Origin: Clostridiales bacterium
Lineage (GTDB): Bacteria; Bacillota; Clostridia; Peptostreptococcales; Anaerovoracaceae
Assembly (NCBI GenBank): GCA_009911365.1
Contig: QXXF01000023.1
Span: 1 to 64,000 of the forward strand
Length of the DNA: 64,000 bases
Reading direction: 5' to 3'
The notes under the pieces were generated by a model. That model was not told the origin of the DNA, ran no database searches, and saw only the letters and a list, made by a program, of their open reading frames with translations. Numbering within the stretch: the first letter of the stretch is position 1; each line of letters starts with the position of its first letter. Below, piece by piece: positions 1 through 8,899 of the stretch. The position numbers and the translations under genes were made by a program.

Positions 1-285
1 AGACAGGAAATCAAGATTTATTATAAATTCATCGGCTTTGTCGGTGAATTACATATCACACCCACAAAGCGGTGGACGGCATTAGCCGCTAAACACTGTA
101 CGGCGTGCGGCGTTGAATATGTCCCCGGCTCTGGAGTATCGAAGTTTTGTCCAAAGTGCAGGGAAAAAGTAAGAAAGGCTCAAAGAATAGAAACAAACCG
201 CAGGAGCAGGGAGCGAAAAAGGAAGGTATGTATTGAACTGTCCGCAAAAAATGACCGACTGAGTAGAGTTAAAGAGTACATATAA
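1..285 (+). CDS. C-terminal end of a probable large serine recombinase (partial, left edge)
   Basis: The frame is open from base 1 to a TAA at 283-285. It begins with a QEIKIYYKFIGFVGEL-type stretch, which resembles the end of the DUF4368 tail of TnpX-type serine recombinases. A lysine/arginine-rich tail follows, holding a four-cysteine zinc-ribbon-like pattern (CTAC near residue 38, CPKC near residue 55). The catalytic resolvase domain would lie left of the window. The last residues lie in sequence that, on the other strand, encodes the methylase fragment, so the element boundary falls near 255-265. The family assignment rests on a short tail and is tentative. It could be another DNA-binding accessory protein of a mobile element. 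Confidence 0.45.
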   Translation, partial: RQEIKIYYKFIGFVGELHITPTKRWTALAAKHCTACGVEYVPGSGVSKFCPKCREKVRKAQRIETNRRSRERKRKVCIELSAKNDRLSRVKEYI

Positions 286-1287
286 TCCATACACTAGGCA
301 CTCTGACATCTCACCTAATATCCCATCAATGAAATTGATTTTATTCTGCGTGCTGATTTTCGTATACTGCGGATAGTTCCTCGCCAGATAAATACCACAT
401 TGTAATCTGCGCAGTTCTTCTTTTTCCGTAAATCTTTTTACGAACAAGTAATTTTTGTTGTCCTGCGTCAGCCCACGCTGATTTGCCACCACGTACTCAT
501 GGTCTTTCTGAATAGGGAAGCGAACCTTTCCCTGTTTGATATGCTGTGCGTAAAATAATGGGATCGTCCCAGCTCCTTCTTCATCTCGAAGAAGATCACG
601 GCTCCTAAAATCAACCATTAACCCTGTTTTCATTTTCACTCCAATGTCTGGCAGTGTATAATGAAACTTGTGTAATTGCTCCAGTACTGCAACTTTTTTT
701 CATCAGTTACCAAATACACATAGCGATCTTTCCCGGACACGACTTGAAAAGTCCCATAGAAGCAAAGAGAAAGTACATATTTGGCGCACCATAGCAAATC
801 TCTGGCATAGCCGTTGCTTCCGGTGCATCCTTTAATATCTTCATATAAGGTGGATTTCCGATCACGTAGTCATATTTAAAAGGATCCGGCTCTCCCCCTA
901 GCAATGAATTAAAATTTAAATATTGACTTGTGATATAGTTTTCCGTTCGAATCTGGCATTCAACAGCTTTGGTTGAATATTTTTCACAATACCTCAAATT
1001 ATCTTTCAAAAGGCTTAATACCTTTTCGTCATTTTCATAACAGGTTAATTCTATTTTTTTATGGAATCAAACTGCTCCGCCCATTCGATAAAAGCGCATG
1101 ATAAAATACCAGAACCAGAACCAGCGTCCAGAACAGTTATGCTTTCTTTCCCAGATGGGATATCATACAAGCTTGCCATAAATCTCGCAGTTTCCATGCT
1201 TGTAAAAAACTGCCCATATTTTTTTCTTTCTTTTTTGGGCATACTCTCCATATATGAATTTGTGAGTTCAACGATCTTTTCCAGCAT
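262..1287 (-). pseudogene. Eco57I-type adenine DNA methyltransferase, broken
   Basis: Three reading-frame pieces on the minus strand make up one N6-adenine methylase of the Eco57I/type IIG family. The N-terminal piece (1287-1051) has GQFFTS and the AdoMet-binding DAGSGSG motif. The middle piece (1009-707) has the catalytic NPPY motif. The C-terminal piece (639 to about 262) has the family's later region, ending at LYVLFNST. The first break is a one-base frameshift at the T7 run 1054-1060. The next part has lost the residues expected after NPPY and is frameshifted again near 640-740. The 3' end is cut off by the recombinase-bearing sequence at about 262. A 21-codon frame just upstream (1359-1294) may be a remnant of its partner gene. 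It is not functional as it stands. Confidence 0.75.
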
Positions 1288-1418
1288 TTTCTCTCACTCT
1301 ATATCCATCTGTTTCATAATATCCTGCTCTTTTACCTCTTGTTCGCTGTATACCACCATCTGAATCTCCCCATTTTCCCTTTCCCCTTATAATAAATCTG
1401 TCTTTTGGAAAAACCACT

Positions 1419-2162
1419 TTATGCGTCTTCCCCACCTGGAACCACTGGATCCTCCGGTGGTTCAGTCGGTGCTTCGGTTGGCGGCTGAGTCACTGGCGGC
1501 GCAGTAGTCGTCGCTCTTGTTGTCTGTCTCTGAGTAGTTTGCTTTGTGGTCTGTTTGGTGGCCCGAGTAGTCTCTTTCCTTGATTGTGTTGTCGCTTCCC
1601 TGGTGGTCTGCTGGGTCGGCCGATCCTCGTAATCCTGATAATCCTCCTGTTCTTGGGTGCTTTGGGTCATATCAGCGGGATCATCTGTGATCTTTGCCTT
1701 GTCGTCTTCACCAAACAAAGCAGAAAAGCAGAAAATACTGATCCCGATCACCACCAGCACACCAATGATGATCAATGCGATTTTTAGTCTCATTCCGCTG
1801 CCACTGCTTTCCTGCTTGGACTTTTGCTTTTTAGCAGGGCTTTTTTTGTTTTTGCTCTTTTTCTTTAACTTTTTATTTCTCCCCGCAAGGATGCTTTCTG
1901 AATTTTTGACAATCCGTTTTTGTCCTGGCTTTCGCTGCTGCCTGCTGCTCCTGCCAGCTTTCACTTCCTCCAAAGCCTGATTCAACTCTTCCTGGGTATA
2001 GGCCTGTGTATAAGTAGCTCTCTTTTCCTTTCTCTTGTCCCAGCTCTTGTCTACCACCTGGTTTTCCTGGGCAATATCTGACATAGGACAGCCGCAGTTA
2101 GGGCATGCCTTCGCAAATTCTGATACATGTTCGCCGCATTCCGGGCATTTGAGTAGCGCCAT
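1419..2162 (-). CDS. Zinc-ribbon, single-pass membrane protein with Thr/Pro-rich tail
   Basis: The 247-residue product starts with a double CxxC zinc ribbon (CPECG at 6-10 and CPNCG at 20-24). A charged, strongly Lys/Arg-rich cytoplasmic segment follows (about 45-120). One transmembrane helix lies near 127-149, and the outside tail is rich in Thr, Gln and Pro and ends acidic. This layout (zinc ribbon, basic linker, helix, Thr-rich spacer) is common in uncharacterised Firmicute membrane proteins. No enzymatic motif is visible and the function is unknown. An AAGGAGAG-like ribosome site precedes the ATG at 2162. It is flanked by gene fragments, so an operon role cannot be read from context. Confidence 0.8.
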   Translation of the reverse strand: MALLKCPECGEHVSEFAKACPNCGCPMSDIAQENQVVDKSWDKRKEKRATYTQAYTQEELNQALEEVKAGRSSRQQRKPGQKRIVKNSESILAGRNKKLKKKSKNKKSPAKKQKSKQESSGSGMRLKIALIIIGVLVVIGISIFCFSALFGEDDKAKITDDPADMTQSTQEQEDYQDYEDRPTQQTTREATTQSRKETTRATKQTTKQTTQRQTTRATTTAPPVTQPPTEAPTEPPEDPVVPGGEDA

Positions 2163-2260
2163 GATGTTCTCTCCTTTTTCTTATAGTGAAAATCCCGTAT
2201 TCTTTATCGTCTATAATCTTTCATCCTCTTTAGTATACGTGATAATAGGTAAAAACTCAA

Positions 2261-3040
2261 CTATTTCAGCTTTTTGAATTCGCCGTTTTCAATGCAGTAC
2301 AGCACAGCGAACACGCATATATGAAGCATCAATGAAACTCCGATCCAGCAATATGCCGCCATGCCCATGGAGCAAACGATCATTCCTACTAAGTATGAAG
2401 TCCGCTTGTCAGCCCATTTGTTAGCCAAGGAAATCAAAGGCACGAAGACCACAGAAGCAAAGGTCAGCACCATCATGACCATGGTGATCGTGGTCCTGGG
2501 AAGTCCCATATTATATGTAAAAAAGTACATCCTGTCAGAGCAAAATATGATATAATCGATCAAATAAAAAATGCTTGCGCCCAATATATACCTTACGGTC
2601 CACAGTTTTAAGATCTGAACATAATTTTTTTGCCATATCCATGATAACCAGGAGCCGTGTCTTGAGACTAACATTTTCCCGCTTTTTTCTTCTCTCTCAG
2701 CGGTTTCTTTGCCACTGTCATATTGAAATTGGAATTTGTCTTTGATGCCCACCGCATAGATCAATATGGTGCCGCCTGATAAAATGCCGCATGTCATTCC
2801 TATTATCTTCCAGCTGATTTCCAAAGAGCAGCCGCCCTTTTCCAAAAAATCCACCATGATATTAGGAAGCACCAAGCCTATGGCAGTGCCATGAGTATTG
2901 AAAAGATACACATATCCTCTGAGGGAAGTGCGTTCGTCATAAATATTGGTAATATACGTATATTTTGGATATTTTTTAAAGTTGTTTATTATGGATAGCT
3001 GCAAAAACAGAGTTCCGTGGATAAAAGTACGGAAACTCAA
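2261..3040 (-). pseudogene. GPH-type sugar/cation symporter fragment (MFS)
   Basis: The open frame encodes several hydrophobic helices and the YDERTSLRGYVYLF stretch. That corresponds to the YDERT-containing loop after helix 4 of glycoside-pentoside-hexuronide (MelB-type) symporters. The first roughly 120 residues of the family are missing: the N-terminal part of this frame is unrelated-looking. The protein also ends near the middle of the second six-helix half, at about 259 residues against 450-480 for full members. I read it as an internal fragment of a former transporter gene. Two full-length relatives occur at 55940 and 62778. It is not expected to transport anything. Confidence 0.65.
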
Positions 3041-3053
3041 GAGATGTTTATAA

Positions 3054-3082
3054 TTGACACATGAAGAAAATGACTTTATAAT
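3054..3082 (+). promoter_or_regulatory. Consensus vegetative promoter of the Ig-like surface protein
   Basis: A perfect -35 TTGACA (3054-3059), a 17-base spacer and a perfect -10 TATAAT (3077-3082) give a start near 3089, about 70 bases before the ATG at 3158. Confidence 0.8.
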
Positions 3083-3157
3083 GAAAAGATAGGTGTATAT
3101 TTTGTCTAAAACGAGAAGATTTTTACAAAAACAAGAACCAAAGAAAGGGGAAACATT

Positions 3158-3772
3158 ATGAATAATTTTATTAAGAAATCAATCACGACTATTGTCATTA
3201 TCACAATGACGTTAACACTGGTCATGCCCGTGACTGCCGAGGCGGCTACTAAAGTCAAGCTGAACAAGAAGTCTAAGGCCACTTTGACAATTACCAAGAA
3301 AAAGACAAAGCCCTCTGTTCAGTTAAAAGTAAAAGGCACGAAAAAGAAAGCAAAATGGAAAACCAGCAACAAGAAAGTAGCTACAGTTTCCGCTAAGGGC
3401 AAGGTCACTGCTAGAAAAAAAGGCACTGCTGTGATTACTGTTAAAGTAAGTAACCGGACATTACGTTGCAAGGTCACTGTGAAAGATACCCGCACGAGCG
3501 CGAATAACGTGTCGAAGAGTGATGAGTGCCGGCATAACTGGGTTACTAAAACCGATACTGTCATTACAGAAGGAGTCACCTGCGCATGTGGTCAGACATT
3601 CCGAACTGTAGAAGAATATAACGAGCATTATATGAGCTTTGTCCTCAACTGTATTGATGAAAACGGAAATTTTCATCGCGAAAAATGGACATATGGACAC
3701 GCAAGCTTCTCTGAAGGTGCTGAGGAAATTGTTTCTTACAAAGAGTGTACTAAATGCGGAGCTATTCAGTAA
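3158..3772 (+). CDS. Secreted Ig-like (BIG2) domain protein
   Basis: A signal peptide is clear: basic NNFIKK, hydrophobic core to about residue 22, and an AEAA cleavage region near 25-30. A very lysine-rich bacterial Ig-like group 2 domain follows (about 31-110), with the typical TSNKKVATVSAKGKVTARKKG strand pattern. The C-terminal 90 residues carry CACG and CTKCG motifs that could bind a metal, and no further recognised domain. It lacks an LPXTG motif and wall-binding repeats, so how it is retained is unclear. A consensus promoter lies 75 bases upstream and a hairpin plus T-run follows the stop, so it is a single-gene unit. The likely role is as a surface or extracellular adhesin-like protein; its ligand is unknown. 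Confidence 0.75.
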   Translation: MNNFIKKSITTIVIITMTLTLVMPVTAEAATKVKLNKKSKATLTITKKKTKPSVQLKVKGTKKKAKWKTSNKKVATVSAKGKVTARKKGTAVITVKVSNRTLRCKVTVKDTRTSANNVSKSDECRHNWVTKTDTVITEGVTCACGQTFRTVEEYNEHYMSFVLNCIDENGNFHREKWTYGHASFSEGAEEIVSYKECTKCGAIQ

Positions 3773-3780
3773 AAGTCAAA

Positions 3781-3814
3781 GCCACCGGCCTGAACAGGTG
3801 GTCTTGATTTTTTG
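3781..3814 (+). terminator. Intrinsic terminator after the Ig-like gene
   Basis: Stem CCACC/GGTGG with a ten-base loop, followed within a few bases by a run of six T. It starts eight bases after the stop codon. Confidence 0.6.
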
Positions 3815-4067
3815 ACAGAAATCCTGTTCTCCCCCATATACTGTTATGATTTGTTTTTCCCTTTATCGTAACAAAATGTGGGGGATTTATTTATGTCCGG
3901 TATATTCTTGACAAAATTTTTTTGCCTGATTTCTGTTTAGTAATCTCTCACAGTTTCTTTAACAGCGAAATTGACATTCCTCTTTTTTTGTATGGACACT
4001 CTTTCCTCCTCATTTTTTGAGGACATACATAAATCAAATCTGACTGAGAAGATAAAACCGGTATAAT

Positions 4068-4538
4068 TGAAAAAACCTGACTAATGGTACTGCCAAAATA
4101 GGCGATGAAGTGAAAGGGGAGCCAAAGACTTACACAGGATACAAGTACATCGCTAACAAGAGCACATCTAGTGCCACTATTGAGACTGAAAATGACTTGG
4201 TGCTGAAACTGTATTATGATAGAATTCGTTCTGATGTGAGTTATCATCTGAAAGAAGACACAGATCTTCCAACCGGATCCATACTCCCAGTAACGACATC
4301 ACACGAATTTGGAGAGTCAATATCCGTACAGCTTTCTGAAGCACCAGAAGGATACACTGTCAATTGGACCCTAGCTGACGCAGAAGGCATAGAAGATCTT
4401 GATTCTCACGGTTTTACTATGCCGGCAAAATCTGTGACAATCATTATCGAATTTACAGCTGATTCAGTAGAGCCGACACCGGATACCGTCGCACCAACAC
4501 CAAATCCGACAATGGATGATGCGGCACAGCATATATGA
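4068..4538 (+). pseudogene. C-terminal remnant of a repeat-containing surface protein
   Basis: The frame is open from just after a TGA near 4067 to 4538, without a convincing start or ribosome site; the first GTG is at 4110. The residues around YKYIANKSTSS and LVLKLYYD resemble the end of MucBP/B-repeat-like modules of Gram-positive surface proteins. A Thr/Pro-rich tail (EPTPDTVAPTPNPT) that would span the wall follows, with no sortase signal. The product would lack a signal peptide. I read it as the 3' remnant of a larger secreted protein gene whose 5' part is lost. The about 340 bases between the stop at 3772 and this frame otherwise hold only the terminator and AT-rich sequence. Confidence 0.55.
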
Positions 4539-4623
4539 CCGTTTTTCAGATTTTCAGAAATCCATGCCCATATCATTTCCCTTGGGCAAGGATTTTTTAG
4601 TTCACATTTTTCATAATATCATA

Positions 4624-4702
4624 ACAACAAAGTCAGCTTCTCCAACTTTCTTTTAGCAGTGAACATTGTTGATATTCCGGAAATATCGCAAATAATATTT
4701 CC
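4624..4702 (-). repeat. Dispersed two-hairpin intergenic repeat, copy A
   Basis: Read on the minus strand it begins GGAAATAT, eight-base loop, ATATTTCC (a perfect eight-base stem at 4679-4686/4695-4702). It continues GGAATATCAACAA and ends in a GACTTTGTT block. The same order of blocks occurs at 27090, 33186, 33316, 38217 and 52232. Confidence 0.6.
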
Positions 4703-4724
4703 CACATCATAAAAAACAAAATAG

Positions 4725-4775
4725 AGTTGACAAAATCAACTATTTATTTTATACTATGAGTTGATAAAATCAACT
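4725..4775 (+). promoter_or_regulatory. MarR promoter with two palindromic operators
   Basis: The promoter is TTGACA (4727-4732), a 17-base spacer, and TATACT (4750-4755). Two near-identical palindromes, AGTTGA-N5-TCAACT, lie at 4725-4741 and 4759-4775. One covers the -35 element and the other sits at the transcription start. This is the classic layout for autorepression by the MarR protein that follows. Confidence 0.8.
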
Positions 4776-4797
4776 GATAATAAGGAGAGCATTTGCT

Positions 4798-5247
4798 TTG
4801 AATAGTGAAATCATCAAAAAAATACGGGAATTCAACAGATACTATACCGTATGGCTAAACGTGCTGAACAAAGGCTATTTAGGTACAGATTTTTCATGGA
4901 CAGAATCAAGGGTGCTATTTGAAATTGATCTCTTCCAAGGAATCAATGCCACGGAACTGTGCGAACATCTGAACATGGACAAAAGCCATATCAGCAGGAT
5001 CCTCGCAAAATTTGAAAAGCAAGGACTCCTCACAAGGGAACTGATCTTGGGCAGCAAGGGTCTGAAAAAACTATGGCTGACAGAAGCGGGAAAGCGGGAA
5101 GCCCAGGAAATAGACCAAGGCGGTGATAAGCAGATCCTTGACAAATTAAAGACCATGGACGATGAAACCTGCGACAAGCTTTGTGAAGCCATGGTGTTTA
5201 TCGAAAAAACATTGCGTGACCATGATAAGAAAGGCATAGAAAAATGA
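4798..5247 (+). CDS. MarR-family transcriptional regulator
   Basis: The 149-residue protein has the MarR winged helix-turn-helix. The recognition region around 60-80 reads LCEHLNMDKSHISRILAKFEKQGL, followed by the wing (SKGLKKLWLTEAGK). The start is TTG at 4798, chosen because AAGGAG lies ten bases upstream and the frame continues from it with no better ATG. It overlaps the acetyltransferase gene by four bases (ATGA). The double palindrome over its promoter suggests that it represses its own operon. The inducer is unknown. MarR-GNAT pairs and fusions are common, so the two proteins probably act on one small-molecule stress. Confidence 0.88.
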   Translation: MNSEIIKKIREFNRYYTVWLNVLNKGYLGTDFSWTESRVLFEIDLFQGINATELCEHLNMDKSHISRILAKFEKQGLLTRELILGSKGLKKLWLTEAGKREAQEIDQGGDKQILDKLKTMDDETCDKLCEAMVFIEKTLRDHDKKGIEK

Positions 5248-5732
5248 ATAGTGAAATTACGATCCGTACATATAAACCAGGAGATCCCAGCATGGTATGC
5301 TATTTTCAATACAAGCTGTATGAAAAACAATATCATTTCAATGGGCTGTATGAACAAGAAATGCTGGAAGGAATGGCCCAGCTCTATGATGACACAGAAG
5401 GCAGTCAAATGTGGGTCGCTGAACTTGATGGAAACATCGTTGGCGATATCGCTGTTATCAAAAGAGGAAGTGACAAAGCCCAGCTGCGGTGGTTTGGCGT
5501 GGACATGGGCATGCAGGGGCAAGGCTTAGGGAGCAGATTGCTCAAAACAGCCATGGATTTTTGTAAAGAAAAGAATTATGTTCATCTCACTCTCAGCACC
5601 CTTGATCTCCTAAAGCCAGCACGACACCTTTATGGGAAATTCGGCTTTCATAAGACAGAAAGCAAGCCCCATAACCAGTGGGATGAAACCAGATACATGC
5701 ATCAGGAAATCTGGGAGTGTCAACTTTTCTAA
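5244..5732 (+). CDS. GNAT-family N-acetyltransferase
   Basis: The 162-residue protein has the GNAT fold. The acetyl-CoA pyrophosphate-binding motif A is visible as MGMQGQGLGSRLL (about 90-102, R/Q-x-x-G-x-G/A type), preceded by the beta-4 strand AQLRWFGVD. The C-terminal LYGKFGFHKTE is the usual motif B. The ATG overlaps the MarR stop, so the two genes are translationally coupled and share the operator-controlled promoter. The acceptor substrate cannot be predicted. Both genes encode MNSEI at the N-terminus, possibly a trace of a local duplication or of a split MarR-GNAT fusion. Confidence 0.88.
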   Translation: MNSEITIRTYKPGDPSMVCYFQYKLYEKQYHFNGLYEQEMLEGMAQLYDDTEGSQMWVAELDGNIVGDIAVIKRGSDKAQLRWFGVDMGMQGQGLGSRLLKTAMDFCKEKNYVHLTLSTLDLLKPARHLYGKFGFHKTESKPHNQWDETRYMHQEIWECQLF

Positions 5733-5777
5733 AAATAGTTATCATTCTCAAATCAGGCTTTTCTTTCATATATCAGC

Positions 5778-6314
5778 TCACAGCGCCGTCCCTTTCTTGG
5801 GAATGAAAAATTGAGAAGTATCCACACCTTCCAATTCCAGCAGCTTGATCTTCGTTTCCACGCCTCCCGCATAGCCAGTCAGACTACCAGTGGATCCCAC
5901 TACACGGTGGCAGGGAATGATGATGGAAATAGGATTATGACCCACCGCCCCGCCTACAGCCTGAGCGGACATATTTTTTCCTGTTTTCGCGGTCACCTCC
6001 TTGGCAATGCTGCCATATGTGGTCACTTCTCCATAAGGGATGGCGCACAAAATATCCCACACCATCTGGCGAAATTCACCGCCGATGGGAGCCATGGAAA
6101 GCTGAGAAATCTCTGGCTTTTCCCCAGCAAAATAACGGTCCAGCCATTTTTTCGCATCGTGGAAAACCGGGATATCGTCCTTTTCTCGCATATTTTCTGG
6201 AATCGTGTCTCCAAAATATTTCTGCCCTTCTAGCCATAAGCCCACCAATTTATTGTCCTGACAGGCGAGAGTGATGGTTCCCACTGGTGAAGGGTGGGTG
6301 GTAGAGTAGTACAT
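5778..6314 (-). CDS. ogt: Methylated-DNA--[protein]-cysteine S-methyltransferase
   Basis: The 178-residue protein has the active-site IPCHRVVGSTGSLTGYAGG segment near 138-156. Its Cys takes the methyl group from O6-methylguanine in a suicide reaction. The helix-turn-helix (GEVTTYGSIAKEV) that flips out the base precedes it. The length and the lack of an AraC-like Ada domain fit Ogt/AdaB. It lies 21 bases downstream of the AlkA-like glycosylase gene on the same strand, forming a two-gene alkylation-repair unit. The start ATG at 6314 follows an AAGGAGGAT-like site in the intergenic gap. Confidence 0.93.
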   Translation of the reverse strand: MYYSTTHPSPVGTITLACQDNKLVGLWLEGQKYFGDTIPENMREKDDIPVFHDAKKWLDRYFAGEKPEISQLSMAPIGGEFRQMVWDILCAIPYGEVTTYGSIAKEVTAKTGKNMSAQAVGGAVGHNPISIIIPCHRVVGSTGSLTGYAGGVETKIKLLELEGVDTSQFFIPKKGTAL

Positions 6315-6335
6315 GAAACATCCTCCTTTTAGGTG

Positions 6336-6980
6336 CTATCTAGATTTTTTCTTAGGTGCGTAATCCTTCATGCCTTCTATGGCTCCGCCTGCCACTGCCC
6401 AGAGATAAAGGCTGGCGACACTGCAATAAGGGCTGAAACGCCTGCGGTACTTTTCAAATAATTTGCGATCAATCTTTCGATGATGGTAGACCATGCGCAG
6501 ACCTCTTTGTATGGCTAGGTCATCAAAGCTAAAAACATTAGGTCGCTGCATGCAAAACAGCAGAATCATTTCCGCTGTCCATACGCCGATGCCTTTTAAG
6601 GAAGCCAATTCTTCGATGGCTTGCTGATCCGATTTTTCCCAGATCCCTTCCAGATCAAATTCGTTACTGCGGATTTTCATGGCAAAATCCGTGATATATC
6701 CTGCTTTGCGAAAGGTGATTCCAAAGGACTGGAGCTTTTCCTCCCCTGCTTCTAAAATGGTTTCCATATTCACCATTCCTAAATCATCCCGCATCCTTTT
6801 CCAGATGGTGGCCTGCGCTTTTGTGGAAATCTGCTGCCCGATGATATGATGGACCACGGAAGAAAACAAATCTGGGTCGATTTCCCGCTCAACCAAACCG
6901 ACTGCTTCGATGACTGCCCGCATTTTTTCATCCTTTTGCTTCAGATATTCAATTTCCTTCGTACCATACTCGAAACGCAT
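6336..6980 (-). CDS. DNA-3-methyladenine glycosylase (AlkA-like, HhH-GPD)
   Basis: The 214-residue protein belongs to the HhH-GPD superfamily of base-excision glycosylases. The HHIIGQQIS signature (about 44-52) is typical of AlkA-type enzymes. The helix-hairpin-helix LKGIGVWTAEMIL lies near 128-140. The catalytic Asp is in FSFDDLAIQRG (about 152-162). There is no C-terminal iron-sulphur cluster. It would remove 3-methyladenine and similar lesions, complementing the adjacent ogt product. AAGGAG lies eight bases before the ATG at 6980. No Ada regulator is seen nearby. Confidence 0.9.
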   Translation of the reverse strand: MRFEYGTKEIEYLKQKDEKMRAVIEAVGLVEREIDPDLFSSVVHHIIGQQISTKAQATIWKRMRDDLGMVNMETILEAGEEKLQSFGITFRKAGYITDFAMKIRSNEFDLEGIWEKSDQQAIEELASLKGIGVWTAEMILLFCMQRPNVFSFDDLAIQRGLRMVYHHRKIDRKLFEKYRRRFSPYCSVASLYLWAVAGGAIEGMKDYAPKKKSR

Positions 6981-7112
6981 AAGAGCAGCTCCTTATCATC
7001 TGTGTTTATTTTTCGTTTCTTCTATTGCCTGGCCCATTTCTTTGCATTATCCTTGGGAAATCTGTTCCTTTGAAATTGCTAAATCTTTTAAGACATCTTC
7101 TTCCCTAAAAGG

Positions 7113-8804
7113 CTAGAGCGACATTACCAGGCATTCTTTCTTATAAAAACAGATGCCGTATTTTGCGATGTCTTCGTAGCCTTCTTCCCGCAGCGCGGCT
7201 TCATAATCTCGATCTTCGATCTGCCTAAGTGCTGATTCGCAGCAGGATTCCATGTTTTGATAAGAGTCCGCCACTTTCAGTTCCAAGATCATGGCTCTTC
7301 CCCTTCGGATATAAGGTGTTTTCAGTAAAATGTCTGGCCTTCCCGCTCCACTTTCCCGATTAGAAAGCACTCTATACTTTCCCCAGGATTTTAGCAGGCC
7401 TGTGAGAAATCCGTGATAGTAATTTTCTGCGTAATCATAAAAGCTGATGGTTTCTAATAGCTGCTCTGTCAGCAACGCAGCTATATTGTCGCAGTCTCCT
7501 GTTTCCATGGCCTGGAACAAAGGAGATAAATCTGTAGTTTCTATCTTCTTGTCAAACCAAGCCAAAATCGTGTTTTCGTAAATAGATTTTATTTCTTCAT
7601 TAGGAATAGAAAGGGATAAATAAATTTTTCTTCCTTCCTTACGTTCTCCGATTTGTTTCAGATACCCGGTGAAATAAAGAAAATTCCAAAGATTGTCCAT
7701 GGAACTGTGAATATCTCCATAGGTGACTTCCTCATGCACTTGTTTTTCGATGAAGCCGCCCGCGATGAGATTCTCGATTTCTCCTTTGGTGTCCGTACCT
7801 GCGTTTTCCACCAGCTCCCGCACAATGCTGTTGGAGGATGTGTTGGACCAGTATGGTCTAGCGAAAGCATGTCGATCCACCAGAAGATCATCCACATAAT
7901 TGAGGATGCTCCATGGATTGTAAATTTCCTGTTTTCCAAAGATATAGCCATCGTACCAATGGCACACGTCTTCATATTTGTCTTTCAGCCCATAATAGTC
8001 GAGCATATCCTTGACTTCTTTTTCTGTAAAGCCAAAACTGCTCCCATGGGCGGGGCTGAGAATAGAATAGATTTTTAGGTTGTTCAGGCCTGTAAATATG
8101 CTTTCCCTGCTGATGCGAAGGCACCCTGTGATCACAGCGAATTCAAGAGATGGATTTGTCTTCAGCGCTGATTCGAACAGAGAGCGGATGAAGGAAATCA
8201 TCTCTTCATAAAACCCCGCGAACCAAGCGTTTTCCAGCGGCACATCGTATTCATCAATGAGAATGATGACTTTTTTCCCGTGATGGCTCGCTAGGCAATC
8301 ACATAAAAATTCCAATGCGTTTACGTAAAGAGCAGGGTCATCAGTTAGATTCATAATCCCATGGTATCGCTTTTTTTCTTTTTCTATCAATTTGTCGCTA
8401 TCTAATAAATAGGAATGTCTAGAATATTCCGAGACGATTTCTTGTTTCAGCATCGCATAAGCCAGACCATAATTAGGCTGTTTTGCTGATTTCAAAGTCA
8501 GGCTGATAACTGTATATTGCTGCTGATGAGATAGATATTCTTCACCACAAGTGGAAATTTTCAGACCATCAAAAAGATGGCTGTTGTCCATGAGATTGCC
8601 TTCCCTGTCCATTTCCATTTCAAAAAAACGCTGGATCATGCTCAGGTTCAGAGTTTTACCGAATCGTCTGGGACGGGTGAACAGGTTTACTTTTCCCCTG
8701 GAATCCAGCAGTTCTTTGAGTATTGGGGTTTTATCCACATAATAAAAATTGTTTTCCACGATTTCACGGAAGTCTTCGTATCCGATTGGAATTTTCTTTT
8801 TCAT
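7113..8804 (-). CDS. AAA-ATPase-like / PD-(D/E)XK nuclease-like protein (paralog 1)
   Basis: The 563-residue protein matches the layout of the AAA-ATPase_like (PF09820) plus C-terminal PDDEXK_9 (PF08011) family, long annotated as DUF1703. The order is an N-terminal YVDKT motif, a Walker A-like TRPRRFGKTLNLSM (near 41-54), Walker B IILIDEYDVPL (near 181-191), WSNTSSNS, and a terminal nuclease core. The core runs RESGAGRPDILL to MILELKV, giving the D...ExK catalytic pattern. The function is unknown; its members occur as multicopy accessory genes. This copy is the most diverged of the type-1 copies here (others at 38425, 41699 and 52378). It has its own ribosome site and no partner gene. Confidence 0.85.
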   Translation of the reverse strand: MKKKIPIGYEDFREIVENNFYYVDKTPILKELLDSRGKVNLFTRPRRFGKTLNLSMIQRFFEMEMDREGNLMDNSHLFDGLKISTCGEEYLSHQQQYTVISLTLKSAKQPNYGLAYAMLKQEIVSEYSRHSYLLDSDKLIEKEKKRYHGIMNLTDDPALYVNALEFLCDCLASHHGKKVIILIDEYDVPLENAWFAGFYEEMISFIRSLFESALKTNPSLEFAVITGCLRISRESIFTGLNNLKIYSILSPAHGSSFGFTEKEVKDMLDYYGLKDKYEDVCHWYDGYIFGKQEIYNPWSILNYVDDLLVDRHAFARPYWSNTSSNSIVRELVENAGTDTKGEIENLIAGGFIEKQVHEEVTYGDIHSSMDNLWNFLYFTGYLKQIGERKEGRKIYLSLSIPNEEIKSIYENTILAWFDKKIETTDLSPLFQAMETGDCDNIAALLTEQLLETISFYDYAENYYHGFLTGLLKSWGKYRVLSNRESGAGRPDILLKTPYIRRGRAMILELKVADSYQNMESCCESALRQIEDRDYEAALREEGYEDIAKYGICFYKKECLVMSL

Positions 8805-8899
8805 TTTGATTTTCCCCCTGTTTTCCCTGATGTATAGGATTCTTTATCAAATCTCAATCGCTTTCACAGGCGAACATCCCTATAATTTTGCTCTACTCT

